Shown: positions 27,989 through 36,461 of the stretch, piece after piece | Position numbering within the stretch: position 1 is the stretch's first letter | How the letters are laid out: each line of letters starts with the position of its first letter | From: Fulvimarina pelagi HTCC2506 | GTDB lineage: Bacteria > Pseudomonadota > Alphaproteobacteria > Rhizobiales > Rhizobiaceae | NCBI RefSeq assembly: GCF_000153705.1 | Contig: NZ_DS022272.1 | Span: 1 to 64,000, forward strand | Direction: 5' to 3' | Length of the DNA stretch: 64,000 bases | The notes under the pieces: model-generated | What the model was told of the DNA's origin: nothing | Seen by the model: only the letters and a program-made list of their open reading frames with translations | The model's database searches: none | Position numbers and translations under genes: made by a program

Positions 27989-29170
27989 ATGAAATCCATG
28001 AAGATCGCAGCGCTCGGCCTGATGGCGGCGACGGCGCTCACCGGCCGTGTGCTGGCGCAGGATGCTTCCGACGAGACGCTCGACATCGGCCTGATGCTGA
28101 CGCTGTCCGGTCCCGGCGCCGTGCTCGGCGAACAGGGCCGCGACGGTTTCATGCTGGCGGTCGAGGAGATGGGTGGCAAGCTCGGCGGCGTCGAGACAAA
28201 CGTGACCACCGTCGACGACGAACTGAAGCCGGATGTCGCGGCGAACCGCGCGCGTGAACTGGTGGAGCGCGATGGAGCGGACTTCGTGGTCGGCCCGATC
28301 TTCTCCAACATCATGGCGGCGATCGCCAAGCCCGTGACCGATGCCGGCGCCTTTCTGATCAGCCCGAATGCCGGACCGTCGGTGTTTGCCGGCGAGGGAT
28401 GCAACGAGAACCTCTTCGTCGTTTCCTATCAGAACGACCAGGTTCACGAGGTGCTCGGCAAATATGCGCAGGATCAGGGTTTCGCCCGCGTCTTCCTGAT
28501 GGCTCCCAACTATCAGGCCGGCAAGGATTCTCTTGCCGGCTTCAAGCGCTCCTACAAGGGCGAGGTCACGAACGAGATCTACACCCAGCTCGGACAGCTC
28601 GATTTCTCCGCCGAACTCGCGCAGATTGCGGCGATGCAGCCGGACGCCGTCTTCACGTTCATGCCGGGCGGCATGGGCGTCAATCTCGTCAAGCAGTACC
28701 GGCAGGCGGGCCTCGAGACGATCCCGTTCCTCTCGGCCTTCACTGTCGACGAGACGACGCTACCGGCCCAGCAGGATGCGGCCGTCGGCTTCTTCGGCGG
28801 CGCGACCTGGGCCCCGAACATGGACAACGAGAAGTCCAAGGCTTTTGTGGCGGCCTATGAGGAAAAGTACGGTAGCGTCCCCGGCTTGTATGCGATGCAG
28901 GGCTATGACGCGGCGCAGATGATCGATAGCGCGGTGAAAGCTGCCGGCGGAGACCTGAGCGATACGGACGCGATCCGCGCCGGTTTGGAAGCCGCCGACT
29001 TCGATTCCCTGCGCGGTGAGATCGCGATGGGTCCGAACCACTATCCGGTGCAGGATTTCTATCTCGTCAAGGTCGCCAAGCGCGATGACGGGAAGTATCA
29101 GACGGAGATTCAGGAGACGATCTTCGAGGACTATTCCGACGCCTATGTCGACCAGTGCAAGATGGGGTGA
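27989..29170 (+). CDS. ABC transporter substrate-binding protein (LIV/Leu-Ile-Val type)
   Basis: 393 residues. A signal peptide is clear (MKSMKIAALGLMAATALTG, cleavage likely after VLA). The type I periplasmic fold begins DIGLMLTLSGPGAVLGEQGR, followed by the family segment ANRARELVERDGADFVVGP. It would bind an amino acid, amide or aromatic acid in the periplasm. GGGGGAG precedes the ATG. It heads a five-gene cluster with two permeases, two ATPases and a formamidase-like hydrolase, so an aromatic ligand is possible. Confidence 0.92.
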   Translation: MKSMKIAALGLMAATALTGRVLAQDASDETLDIGLMLTLSGPGAVLGEQGRDGFMLAVEEMGGKLGGVETNVTTVDDELKPDVAANRARELVERDGADFVVGPIFSNIMAAIAKPVTDAGAFLISPNAGPSVFAGEGCNENLFVVSYQNDQVHEVLGKYAQDQGFARVFLMAPNYQAGKDSLAGFKRSYKGEVTNEIYTQLGQLDFSAELAQIAAMQPDAVFTFMPGGMGVNLVKQYRQAGLETIPFLSAFTVDETTLPAQQDAAVGFFGGATWAPNMDNEKSKAFVAAYEEKYGSVPGLYAMQGYDAAQMIDSAVKAAGGDLSDTDAIRAGLEAADFDSLRGEIAMGPNHYPVQDFYLVKVAKRDDGKYQTEIQETIFEDYSDAYVDQCKMG

Positions 29171-29241
29171 GGCTCTTTCTTATTGGTGAGGGCGGGGCCA
29201 TCGGCGCCCGGGCTTGCCTTTCGATGCTGAAGCCCCCGCAT

Positions 29242-29273
29242 CCGTCATCCTCGGGCTCCGTCCCGAGGATCCA
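29242..29273 (+). repeat. Dispersed palindromic repeat, copy 2
   Basis: Following CCGTC, the arms ATCCTCGGG and CCCGAGGAT enclose six bases (CTCCGT). It forms an inverted pair with the copy about 60 bases downstream. Confidence 0.7.
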
Positions 29274-29330
29274 GGCGGTGTCGCTATTGAGGATTTGACT
29301 TAGAGACCGCATTCTTGCCGCCGGCTCTTC

Positions 29331-29363
29331 TGGATTCTCGGCTCGGAGGCCGAGAATGACGGA
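29331..29363 (-). repeat. Dispersed palindromic repeat, copy 3
   Basis: The arms ATTCTCGGC and GCCGAGAAT enclose TCGGAG and are followed by GACGG. It is in the opposite orientation to copy 2. Arm sequences differ between copies but stay complementary, so the hairpin is conserved. Confidence 0.7.
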
Positions 29364-29513
29364 GGAGAGTTTAGGCGGAGAGGCGTCGAGCTCTGAGAAT
29401 GCCTAGGCAATGTCGAGGCGGCATTGCTCCGTGAGGTTGGGAAGACCTCATGAAAAGAAGGCCGCCGGCCTCTGACCACTTCAGGACGACGACGAGAACC
29501 CGATAACCTCCTT

Positions 29514-30440
29514 ATGTTCAACCTCTTCATCCTGCAGGCCCTCAACGGCATCCAGTTCGGCATTCTCCTCTTTCTCGTCGCGGCGGGGCTGACGCTGATT
29601 TTCGGGATCATGGATCTGATCAACCTCGCGCACGGCGTCCTCTACATGGTGGGCGCCTATTTCGTGGCGATGTTCACCGCCATGACCGGCGATTTCTTTT
29701 TGGGTCTCGCGATCGCGCTGCCGGCGGCGCTGCTCTTCGGTATTCTTCTCGAAATCCTCATCTTTAGGCGGCTCTACGAGCGCGATCATCTCGATCAGGT
29801 GCTCGCGACCTTCGGCCTGATCCTGATCCTCAACGAGGGCGTGAAGATGATCTGGGGTGCGGCGCCGATGAGCGTGCAGATCCCCGCCATCCTGTCCGGC
29901 TCGGTGCCGCTGATTGGGTTCGTTCAATATCCGATCTTCCGGATCGCCATCATTGTCGCAGGGCTCGCGACGGCGCTTGGCCTCTACGTTCTCGTCAACC
30001 ACACACGAACGGGCATGCTGCTGCGCGCCGGAGCGACGGACGGGCCGATGGTCTCGGCCCTCGGCGTCGACATCAAGCGGCTCTTTATGCTGGTCTTCGG
30101 GCTCGGTGCCATGCTGGCTGGGTTCGCCGGCGCCATGGTCGCGCCGATCCTCTCCGTCGAGCCGGGCATGGGGGATTCGATCCTGATCCTCACATTCGTC
30201 GTCATCGTGATCGGCGGCGTCGGGTCGGTGCGCGGAGCCTTCGTCGCCGCCATTCTCGTCGGGCTCGTGGATACGCTCGGGCGCACCTTCGGGCCGATCC
30301 TCTTGCGCTCGGCGATGGATGCCTCCGCCGCAGGGCAGGCGGGCCGGACGCTCGCGCCGATGCTGATCTATATCCTGATGGCGGTGGTGCTTTTCTTGCG
30401 GCCCTCTGGCCTCTTCCCGGCAAGAGCCGCCGCGGTATGA
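29514..30440 (+). CDS. Branched-chain amino acid-type ABC permease (LivH family)
   Basis: 308 residues with about eight membrane spans. LIFGIMDLINLAHGVLYMVG near the N-terminus and VIVIGGVGSVRGAFVAAILV near residue 230 are LivH-family signatures. It forms half of the inner-membrane channel with the next gene, whose start overlaps its stop by four bases. No strong ribosome site is seen before its ATG. Confidence 0.93.
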   Translation: MFNLFILQALNGIQFGILLFLVAAGLTLIFGIMDLINLAHGVLYMVGAYFVAMFTAMTGDFFLGLAIALPAALLFGILLEILIFRRLYERDHLDQVLATFGLILILNEGVKMIWGAAPMSVQIPAILSGSVPLIGFVQYPIFRIAIIVAGLATALGLYVLVNHTRTGMLLRAGATDGPMVSALGVDIKRLFMLVFGLGAMLAGFAGAMVAPILSVEPGMGDSILILTFVVIVIGGVGSVRGAFVAAILVGLVDTLGRTFGPILLRSAMDASAAGQAGRTLAPMLIYILMAVVLFLRPSGLFPARAAAV

Positions 30441-31468
30441 CCCTTGCTGCTTCCGACACCAAGGACGATGCCGCCGAGCCGGCGATCGAGAACCGCCGCG
30501 GCTTCGGCATCGTCTCGCGGGAGGGAGCGGCCGTCGCGGCCACGATCCTTTTCGCCGCGCTGGCGCTTCTGCCGCTTCTCGCAAGCGCCATCGACGACCC
30601 GTTCCTCATTGTGACGGCGACGCGGATCATGGTCTTTGCGCTGGCCGCGCTCGCGCTTGATCTGGTGCTCGGCTTCGGGGCGATGGTGAGCTTCGGCCAC
30701 GCGGCCTTTCTCGGCATCGGCGCCTATTCAGTCGCGATCTTGTCGAGCCATGGCGTCGAGGATATCCTCGTCCAGACCCTCGTCGCCCTTGGCACCGCCT
30801 CGCTCTTCGCGCTGATCACAGGCGCCATTTCGCTGCGGACAAGCGGCGTCTACTTCATCATGATCACGCTCGCCTTCGGGCAGATGGCCTATTTCTTCAT
30901 GATCTCGCTCTCGGCCTATGGCGGCGACGACGGGATGACGCTTTGGAACCGCTCGACGGTGCTCGGCAGCGACGTTCTGGAGAGCGATCTTGTGCTTTTC
31001 TATGTCGTCCTCGCCGCGCTGGTCCTCGCATTCTTTGCCTTGCGGGCCGTTGTCGGATCGCGGTTCGGACGGGTGCTGAGGGGCACGCGCGACAACGCCA
31101 CGCGCATGCGGGCGATCGGGTTTTCGCCCTATTCCTACCAGCTGACGGCCTATGTGATGTCCGGCGCAATCGCCGCTCTTGCGGGCGTCTTCCTCGCCAA
31201 TCAGACCGAGTTCGTTTCGCCCGCCTACATGAACTGGCAGCGCTCGGGTGAACTCATCGTTATGGTGGTGATCGGCGGCATGGGGACGCTCGTCGGGCCC
31301 ATCGCGGGTGCCATCGCGCTGTTGCTTGCCGAGGAATGGCTGGCGAACCTTTGGGAGCACTACAAGCTGGTCCTCGGGGTGCTCATCGTCTGCCTCGCGC
31401 TGTTCACCCGTGGCGGTATCGCCGGTGCGGCGCGGCGGCTGTTCAGGGGAGGGCGCCATGGCGGGTGA
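30437..31468 (+). CDS. Branched-chain amino acid-type ABC permease (LivM family)
   Basis: 343 residues with about ten hydrophobic segments. VSFGHAAFLGIGAYSVAIL and VIGGMGTLVGPIAGAI are LivM-family motifs, and RATRMRAIGFSPYSYQ-like sequence (NATRMRAIGF) is the cytoplasmic coupling loop. It pairs with the LivH-like permease. Overlaps of four and eleven bases with its neighbours indicate one transcript. Confidence 0.93.
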   Translation: MTLAASDTKDDAAEPAIENRRGFGIVSREGAAVAATILFAALALLPLLASAIDDPFLIVTATRIMVFALAALALDLVLGFGAMVSFGHAAFLGIGAYSVAILSSHGVEDILVQTLVALGTASLFALITGAISLRTSGVYFIMITLAFGQMAYFFMISLSAYGGDDGMTLWNRSTVLGSDVLESDLVLFYVVLAALVLAFFALRAVVGSRFGRVLRGTRDNATRMRAIGFSPYSYQLTAYVMSGAIAALAGVFLANQTEFVSPAYMNWQRSGELIVMVVIGGMGTLVGPIAGAIALLLAEEWLANLWEHYKLVLGVLIVCLALFTRGGIAGAARRLFRGGRHGG

Positions 31469-32216
31469 GCCCCATCTCGAAGTCGAGGGCCTCAGCAAAT
31501 CCTTCGGCGCGCTCCGCGTTACCGACAACATCTCGATCGCCGTGCCTAGGGGCGAACTCCACGCTGTCATCGGCCCGAACGGGGCGGGCAAGACGACGCT
31601 GATCCATCAACTCTCCGGTCAGCTGAAGAGCGATTTCGGACGTATTCGTCTGGAAGGTGCCGATATCACGCGGCTGCAGATGCCGGAGCGCGTGCGCCGT
31701 GGCCTTGCCCGCTCGTTCCAGATCACGTCCATCCTCGACGGCTTCTCGGTCCTCGAAAACGTCGCGCTGGCGGTTCAGGCGCGATCGGGATCGAGCTTCC
31801 GCTTCTTTGCCCGCGCTGCCTCTGAAGCCGCCCTCAATGCTGAGGCCATGGAGGCCTTGGCCCGCGTGAACCTCATCGATCGCGCGCACCGGACGGCTGC
31901 AAACCTTTCCCACGGCGAGAAGCGCCAGCTGGAGATCGCCATCGCGCTTGCGACGGGCGCTGAGCTGCTGCTTCTGGACGAACCCCTGGCCGGGACCAGC
32001 CACGAAGAGTCCGCAGCGCTTGTGGCGCTGATGCAGGAATTGAAGGCGAGCCACACGATCATCCTCGTGGAGCACGATATGGAAGCCGTGTTCGCGCTGG
32101 CGGATCGGGTGAGCGTCCTCGTCTACGGCCGGATCATCGCCAGCGGCACGCCTGCCGAAGTACGCGACGATCCGGCCGTGCGGGCCGCCTATCTCGGCGA
32201 GGAGGAGGCAGCCTGA
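31458..32216 (+). CDS. ABC transporter ATPase (LivG family)
   Basis: 252 residues. Walker A is GPNGAGKTT, the signature is LSHGEKRQLEIA and Walker B is LLLLDEPLAG. It powers the LIV-type importer with the LivF-like protein. GGGGAGGG precedes the ATG at 31458, which overlaps the LivM-like gene by eleven bases; the frame remains open upstream but only as a shadow. Confidence 0.94.
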   Translation: MAGEPHLEVEGLSKSFGALRVTDNISIAVPRGELHAVIGPNGAGKTTLIHQLSGQLKSDFGRIRLEGADITRLQMPERVRRGLARSFQITSILDGFSVLENVALAVQARSGSSFRFFARAASEAALNAEAMEALARVNLIDRAHRTAANLSHGEKRQLEIAIALATGAELLLLDEPLAGTSHEESAALVALMQELKASHTIILVEHDMEAVFALADRVSVLVYGRIIASGTPAEVRDDPAVRAAYLGEEEAA

Positions 32217-32917
32217 TGCTTGCCGTCGAAGGACTGGAAGCTGCCTATGGCGACAGCCGCATCCTGTTCGGCGTCGATCTCGCAGTCGGGGCAGGGGAGG
32301 TCGTCACGCTGCTCGGCCGTAACGGAATGGGCAAGACGACGACGATCAAGTCGATCTTCGGCCTTTTGAAGCCGCGCGGCGGGCGGGTCGCGATCGATGG
32401 GGAGGATTTCACCGGTCGGCCGCCACACCTCATCGCTCAGAAGGGGCTCGGGCTCGTGCCGGAGGGGCGGCGGGTGTTTCCGACGCTGACGGTGGAAGAA
32501 AACCTCGTCGCGACTCATAGGACCGAGCGTGCAGGTGCTGCGAAGTGGACTTTGGCGTCGGTCTATAAGCTGTTTCCATCGCTGAAAGCGAGGAGACGCA
32601 ATCTCGGCAGCCAGCTGTCCGGCGGTGAGCAGCAGATGCTGGCGATCGGCCGGGCCCTGATGACGAATCCGCGCCTCGTCGTCCTCGACGAAGCGACGGA
32701 AGGATTGGCGCCGCTGGTGCGGGCCGAGATCTGGAAATGCCTCGAAGCGATCAAGGACGCTGGCGATGCGATCCTCGTCATCGACAAGAATGTCGATGCG
32801 CTGACGCGGTTCGCGGATCGGCATGTCGTCATCGAGAAGGGTCGGGTTGCCTGGACCGGCACGACGGAGGAACTGAAGGCGACGCCGGACATCAAGGACC
32901 GATTTCTGCACGTTTGA
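32216..32917 (+). CDS. ABC transporter ATPase (LivF family)
   Basis: 233 residues. Walker A is GRNGMGKTT, the signature is LSGGEQQMLAIGRAL and Walker B is LVVLDEATEG. It shares one base with the stop of the LivG-like gene (TGATG). Walker B ends in ATEG rather than the common PSEG, which is seen in part of this family. Confidence 0.94.
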   Translation: MLAVEGLEAAYGDSRILFGVDLAVGAGEVVTLLGRNGMGKTTTIKSIFGLLKPRGGRVAIDGEDFTGRPPHLIAQKGLGLVPEGRRVFPTLTVEENLVATHRTERAGAAKWTLASVYKLFPSLKARRRNLGSQLSGGEQQMLAIGRALMTNPRLVVLDEATEGLAPLVRAEIWKCLEAIKDAGDAILVIDKNVDALTRFADRHVVIEKGRVAWTGTTEELKATPDIKDRFLHV

Positions 32918-32928
32918 GGGGACGCGAA

Positions 32929-33786
32929 ATGACGGAGCTGTGCGAGGAAACCTGGATCGCGAAAGGCGATGTCGTCGCGGATTTCGATGCGGCCTACGAC
33001 AACCGCGCTGCCGTCGCCGATGCAGCGGCCTTCGGACCCCGCTGGCAGGCCGATGCAACCGCCTTCCGCGAGCGGTGTCGCGAAGAGGGGCGGGCGGAGA
33101 TCGGCATTCCGTACGGCTCCGGGTCGCGCGAGCGCTACGATTTGTTTCGGCCGGCTAGTGAGGCACGCGGGCTCGTAGTCTTCATCCATGGCGGCTACTG
33201 GAAGTCTCAGGATGTGGAGAACTTCTCGCACTTCGCCGGCGGTCCGCTGGCATGCGGCTATGCCGTTGCGTTGCCGGAATATACGCTCTGCCCGGAGACG
33301 ACGATCCCCAACATCACCCGCGAGATCGGCACCTGTCTCGATCACGTTGCAGAGCGTGTCTCCGGGCCGATCCGGTTGTCCGGTCATTCGGCGGGCGGGC
33401 ATCTCGCGACGCGGATGCTCTGTACGGATGCGCCGATCGCGGAATCGACGGCCAAGCGGGTCGACCGCGTCGTCTCGATCAGCGGCCTGCACGATCTGCG
33501 GCCGATTATGCGAACCGCGATGAACGATGTCCTCGGGCTTGATCTTCAGACGGCACGGGCCGAGAGCCCGGCGCTGCTCGAGCCGCGGCCCGGTGCGGAA
33601 CTCGTTTGTGTGGTCGGGGCAAACGAACTGCCGGAACTCCGCCGGCAGAATGCGCTTCTCGCCAATGTCTGGTGCGGCTTTGGGCTGAAGACGCGGGCTT
33701 TCGAAGTGTCGGATAGGCACCATCTCGACGTCATCGACGGTCTTTGCGAGGCCGACAGCGCGCTCACCCGATTGCTTGTCGTTTGA
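32929..33786 (+). CDS. Alpha/beta hydrolase, kynurenine formamidase-like
   Basis: 285 residues. HGGYWKSQD is the HGGYW oxyanion motif typical of arylformamidases, the nucleophile is in GHSAGGHLATR (GXSXG), and the likely catalytic His is in DRHHLDVID near the C-terminus. It would hydrolyse N-formylkynurenine or a related aryl amide or ester. It starts 11 bases after the LivF-like gene, so its substrate probably arrives through this importer. No kynureninase gene is adjacent, so the pathway is unproven. Confidence 0.82.
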   Translation: MTELCEETWIAKGDVVADFDAAYDNRAAVADAAAFGPRWQADATAFRERCREEGRAEIGIPYGSGSRERYDLFRPASEARGLVVFIHGGYWKSQDVENFSHFAGGPLACGYAVALPEYTLCPETTIPNITREIGTCLDHVAERVSGPIRLSGHSAGGHLATRMLCTDAPIAESTAKRVDRVVSISGLHDLRPIMRTAMNDVLGLDLQTARAESPALLEPRPGAELVCVVGANELPELRRQNALLANVWCGFGLKTRAFEVSDRHHLDVIDGLCEADSALTRLLVV

Positions 33787-34076
33787 AGCGTTCGAGACGC
33801 GCCCAATTCAGCCGTGGAAGCGTGTTCGCATGGCTCCCAGATCGTTCGTTATTCGCCGGCGCCTTCGGAGAGTCGGTCGTTCAGCTATTCAAGCGGCTTC
33901 CGCCCTTGACGATACGAAAGCAAGCAGCCGGCTGCGTCGGACCGGCAAGGACAGGCTGGGGCAGCTTTCGGCCCTTTTTTGACAGGGTAGGAAATTGCAG
34001 CGCGGAAGGAACGTCGGCGCTTTCTTCGGAATATCTGTGAGCGCCGCAAGCTTCGCGCCCCCATGCCGGTCGTCGG
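33787..34076. other. Spacer before rpmB without a convincing gene
   Basis: The open frames here are short and lack motifs. A weak hairpin GGGC/GCCC followed by TTTTTT at about 33958-33980 may terminate the transporter operon. Nothing else is supported. Confidence 0.4.
33958..33980 (+). terminator. Possible weak terminator of the LIV-type operon
   Basis: GGGC, eight bases, GCCC and six T on the plus strand, about 170 bases after the hydrolase stop. The stem is only four or five pairs. Confidence 0.35.
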
Positions 34077-34105
34077 CTTGACGCATCCGACCTTGGCGAC
34101 TATAG
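34077..34105 (+). promoter_or_regulatory. Housekeeping promoter of rpmB
   Basis: CTTGAC (34077-34082) and CTATAG (34100-34105) are separated by 17 bases, nearly the alphaproteobacterial consensus CTTGAC-N17-CTATAT. The start site would be near 34112, giving a leader of about 93 bases before rpmB. Confidence 0.75.
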
Positions 34106-34204
34106 CCAAGCCCAATTTTCCGATCATGCCCGTCAGCATGGTTCGCGCCGGTATCGGCGGCGCGGGGCGGCGGGCGTTCAGACCTATAGAGAAGGTGAAC
34201 CAAG

Positions 34205-34507
34205 ATGTCGCGCGTCTGCGAACTCACCGGCAAGGGCGTCATGTCCGGGAACAACGTGTCCCACGCGAACAACAAGACCCGCCGCCGCTTCCTGCCCAAC
34301 CTGTGCAGCGTCACGCTGATCTCCGACGCGCTCGGTCAGCGCTATCGCCTGAAGGTCTCGGCCCATGCCCTGCGCTCGGTCGAGCATCGCGGCGGCCTCG
34401 ACGCGTTTCTCCTGAAGTCGCACGAGAACGAACTGTCCCAGCGCGCCAGACTGCTGAAGCGCCAGATCGCGAAGAAGCTCGCCGAGACGAGCGAAGCGGC
34501 CGCTTAA
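34205..34507 (+). CDS. rpmB: 50S ribosomal protein L28
   Basis: 100 residues. [20 protein letters not shown] and [12 protein letters not shown] are the L28 signature. GAAGGTG is upstream of the ATG, and a consensus promoter and a terminator bracket the gene, so it is a single-gene unit. Length is normal for alphaproteobacteria. Confidence 0.97.
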   Translation: MSRVCELTGKGVMSGNNVSHANNKTRRRFLPNLCSVTLISDALGQRYRLKVSAHALRSVEHRGGLDAFLLKSHENELSQRARLLKRQIAKKLAETSEAAA

Positions 34508-34535
34508 GGCCCATCGCTTCTCGCAAGAATGCCTG

Positions 34536-34570
34536 CGCCGTGGCGGACTGATCCGTCGCGGCGTTTCATT
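34536..34570 (+). terminator. Intrinsic terminator after rpmB
   Basis: A 12-bp stem, CGCCGTGGCGGA / TCCGTCGCGGCG with two G-U pairs and a four-base loop, is followed by TTTCATTT. Confidence 0.65.
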
Positions 34571-34604
34571 TCGCCGGGTGGCATATGCTGGCCGGGCGTC
34601 CATC

Positions 34605-34635
34605 CGCTGGTTCCATCACCCAGGTTAAAAAAATG
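34605..34635 (+). promoter_or_regulatory. Probable preQ1-I riboswitch overlapping the start of the transporter gene
   Basis: CTGG (34607-34610) pairs with CCAG (34620-34623) around the loop TTCCATCAC, followed by GTT, seven A and TG. The loop CAT (34614-34616) can pair with the ATG at 34633-34635 to form the H-type pseudoknot of class I preQ1 riboswitches, with the A-rich tail running along the stem. In Bacillus queC the equivalent pairing is UAG with CUA. The AGG that should serve as ribosome site lies in the stem's 3' strand, so ligand binding would hide both it and the AUG. The downstream gene, a queuosine-precursor transporter, is a known target of this RNA class. Confidence 0.7.
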
Positions 34636-35322
34636 CATTTCCTCAAGACCAATTGGCTCGCCGTTCTGGCGATGACCCTGATCGTGCTCGCCGCGAACGT
34701 CGCGGTGCAGTATCCGATGTTCGTTCAGGTCGGCCCGCTCGATCTGGCCGATCTCCTCACCTACGGGGCCTTCGTCTATCCGTTCGCTTTTCTGGTGACG
34801 GACCTGACCAACCGGCTTTATGGGCCGAAGATCGCCCGGCGCGTGGTCTATACCGGGTTCGCGACGGCTGTGATCTGCTCGATCATCGTGCCGACGGTCC
34901 TCTATGAACTAGGTCTGATTTCCTACTCCACAGGTGCCGCCCGGGTCTCACGGATCGCGATCGCCTCCGGGACGGCTTTCCTCGTTGCCCAACTGCTCGA
35001 CATCTTCGTCTTCAACAAGCTTAGGCAGGACCGCTGGTGGCGCGCGCCGGCAGCCTCATCGGTTTCCGGTTCGGTCGTCGATACGCTGGTGTTTTTCGGT
35101 ATTGCCTTCGCGCCGATCTTCTTCTTTCTCGGCCCGAACGACGCCTTCGCGCTTGAGGCCGGCCCGCTTTTCGGCCTGATGACGACCGAGGCGCCGCGCT
35201 GGTTTTCCTGGGCGCTCGGTGACTTGGCGCTGAAGCTGCTGATCGCCGCCTTCGCGCTGGTTCCGTATCGGATCATCATCGGACAAGTCCTGCCGACCCG
35301 GCAGGCAGCGACCTTTCGTTAA
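34633..35322 (+). CDS. yhhQ: Queuosine precursor transporter (YhhQ/VUT family)
   Basis: 229 residues with about six membrane spans. ADLLTYGAFVYPFAFLVTDL and TNRLYGPKIARRVVY are family hallmarks, as is the C-terminal segment beginning ALGDLALKLLIAAFALVPY. YhhQ proteins import preQ0 or preQ1, the precursors of the tRNA base queuosine. The ATG at 34633 is the one sequestered by the predicted riboswitch; an upstream frame adds 16 unrelated residues. The gene converges with the phytase-like gene. Confidence 0.92.
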   Translation: MHFLKTNWLAVLAMTLIVLAANVAVQYPMFVQVGPLDLADLLTYGAFVYPFAFLVTDLTNRLYGPKIARRVVYTGFATAVICSIIVPTVLYELGLISYSTGAARVSRIAIASGTAFLVAQLLDIFVFNKLRQDRWWRAPAASSVSGSVVDTLVFFGIAFAPIFFFLGPNDAFALEAGPLFGLMTTEAPRWFSWALGDLALKLLIAAFALVPYRIIIGQVLPTRQAATFR

Positions 35323-35345
35323 CGCTCCGGAACCGCCACCGTCGC

Positions 35346-35364
35346 CAAGCTCAACTTGAGCTTG
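35346..35364. repeat. 19-bp perfect palindrome in a convergent gap
   Basis: CAAGCTCAA, one base, TTGAGCTTG. The symmetry and length resemble regulator sites of the MerR type, yet it lies between two 3' ends, where no promoter is expected. Confidence 0.4.
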
Positions 35365-35425
35365 AGGGTGCACCTGACCCGATGACTGCAGCCTTCGGCG
35401 AACAAACTTTCTCAATTCTCCATCA

Positions 35426-36457
35426 TCAATCGATGAGGCGAAATTCCAGGAGAAGATTGCGTTGGAGGAAGGAATTGTTGTCGTCCGAGATCAACGTCAG
35501 TCGGGTCTGACCGACCTCGTCCCGCCATATTGCGAGACCCTCCATATTGTCGATCTCCTCGGAGAGGTCGGCCTCGAAGATCACCTCTCCATCGACGAGC
35601 GCGCCGGGCGCAACGTCGCCTCCGTCCATCAGCCGCAGACGGGCGCCGAGGCCGCCCGTGAAGCCGTCGTAGCGTCGTTCCAGGACGACGAGGTCTCCGC
35701 CCGGCAGAAAGTCTGCATCGGTGACATCCCAGCGCTCATCTTTACGGATCTTGAAGATGCCGCGATCTGCCCCTGCGACGATTGCGGCAAAGAGGTTGCC
35801 GTCCGTGTCGATCGATCCTTCCGCAATGGTGATCAGGGCACCTGCCAGAGACGAGCCTTCCGGCGCGACCGCAAGAGCTTCGAGGCCTTCGTTGGCCCTT
35901 AATTCAGCAAGCGGTATGGGTTGCGGGACTTCTTCCGGCTCGCCGAAACCGCTGTCTGTGATCGGGTAGCTGAGAATGCGTGGCCGACGTTCGAAGGAGA
36001 CAAGCAAATCACTGCTCCGCCGCGCGAGGCCTTCTGCATCACTCTCAAGCTTGCCGTCGAGCGGTGCACCATCGGTGCCCGTCAGGGGCTCGACCGCGAC
36101 ATCTTCAAGGCCGGTCGGACCGCCCGCCGCATCACGGGAGATGCGGCCGGTTACCCAGGTGCCGATATCGCTGATCGCGGTAAAGCCTACGCCATCGGTA
36201 TCGAGCACAAGGCCCGATAGGCCGGCGACGCCGCTGCCGAAGGCAGAGAAGGAGAAACCGCCGACATAGGCGAGGGCGCCGAACCTCGTTTCCTCGCTGT
36301 CTTTCCGGAAGGTCTCGATCTTCTTGGCCGTTACGGTGACCGACGCGGCACCAGCGTGGGCCGAGGCGAAAATCACGAGGAATGAGACTGCCGCGAAGAG
36401 CGATGTAAATCGATCGAGTGAAAAGCGATACACGGTTTTCGGACTTGCCACCTGCAC
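35426..36457 (-). CDS. Secreted phytase-like esterase (PF13449 type)
   Basis: 343 residues from a GTG just after the cobT stop; a GTG six bases later is equally likely. A signal peptide is clear (SLFAAVSFLVIFASAHAGAA). The rest fits the esterase-like phytase domain, a beta-propeller: GLSGLVLDTDGVGFTAISD, GLEDVAVEPLTG and NMEGLAIWRDEVG are its repeated Gly-rich strands. The substrate is unknown. Proximity to cobT may allow co-transcription, but functional linkage is not evident. Confidence 0.82.
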   Translation of the reverse strand: MQVASPKTVYRFSLDRFTSLFAAVSFLVIFASAHAGAASVTVTAKKIETFRKDSEETRFGALAYVGGFSFSAFGSGVAGLSGLVLDTDGVGFTAISDIGTWVTGRISRDAAGGPTGLEDVAVEPLTGTDGAPLDGKLESDAEGLARRSSDLLVSFERRPRILSYPITDSGFGEPEEVPQPIPLAELRANEGLEALAVAPEGSSLAGALITIAEGSIDTDGNLFAAIVAGADRGIFKIRKDERWDVTDADFLPGGDLVVLERRYDGFTGGLGARLRLMDGGDVAPGALVDGEVIFEADLSEEIDNMEGLAIWRDEVGQTRLTLISDDNNSFLQRNLLLEFRLID

Positions 36458-36461
36458 GCCG

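Larger units (their letters stand above)
29171..29513. other. Intra-operon spacer carrying an inverted repeat pair
   Basis: The 343-base gap between the binding-protein gene and its permease genes contains no gene. It holds two oppositely oriented copies of the dispersed palindromic repeat (29242-29273 and 29331-29363). Folded RNA here may stabilise the upstream binding-protein mRNA, as is common for such operons. Confidence 0.55.
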
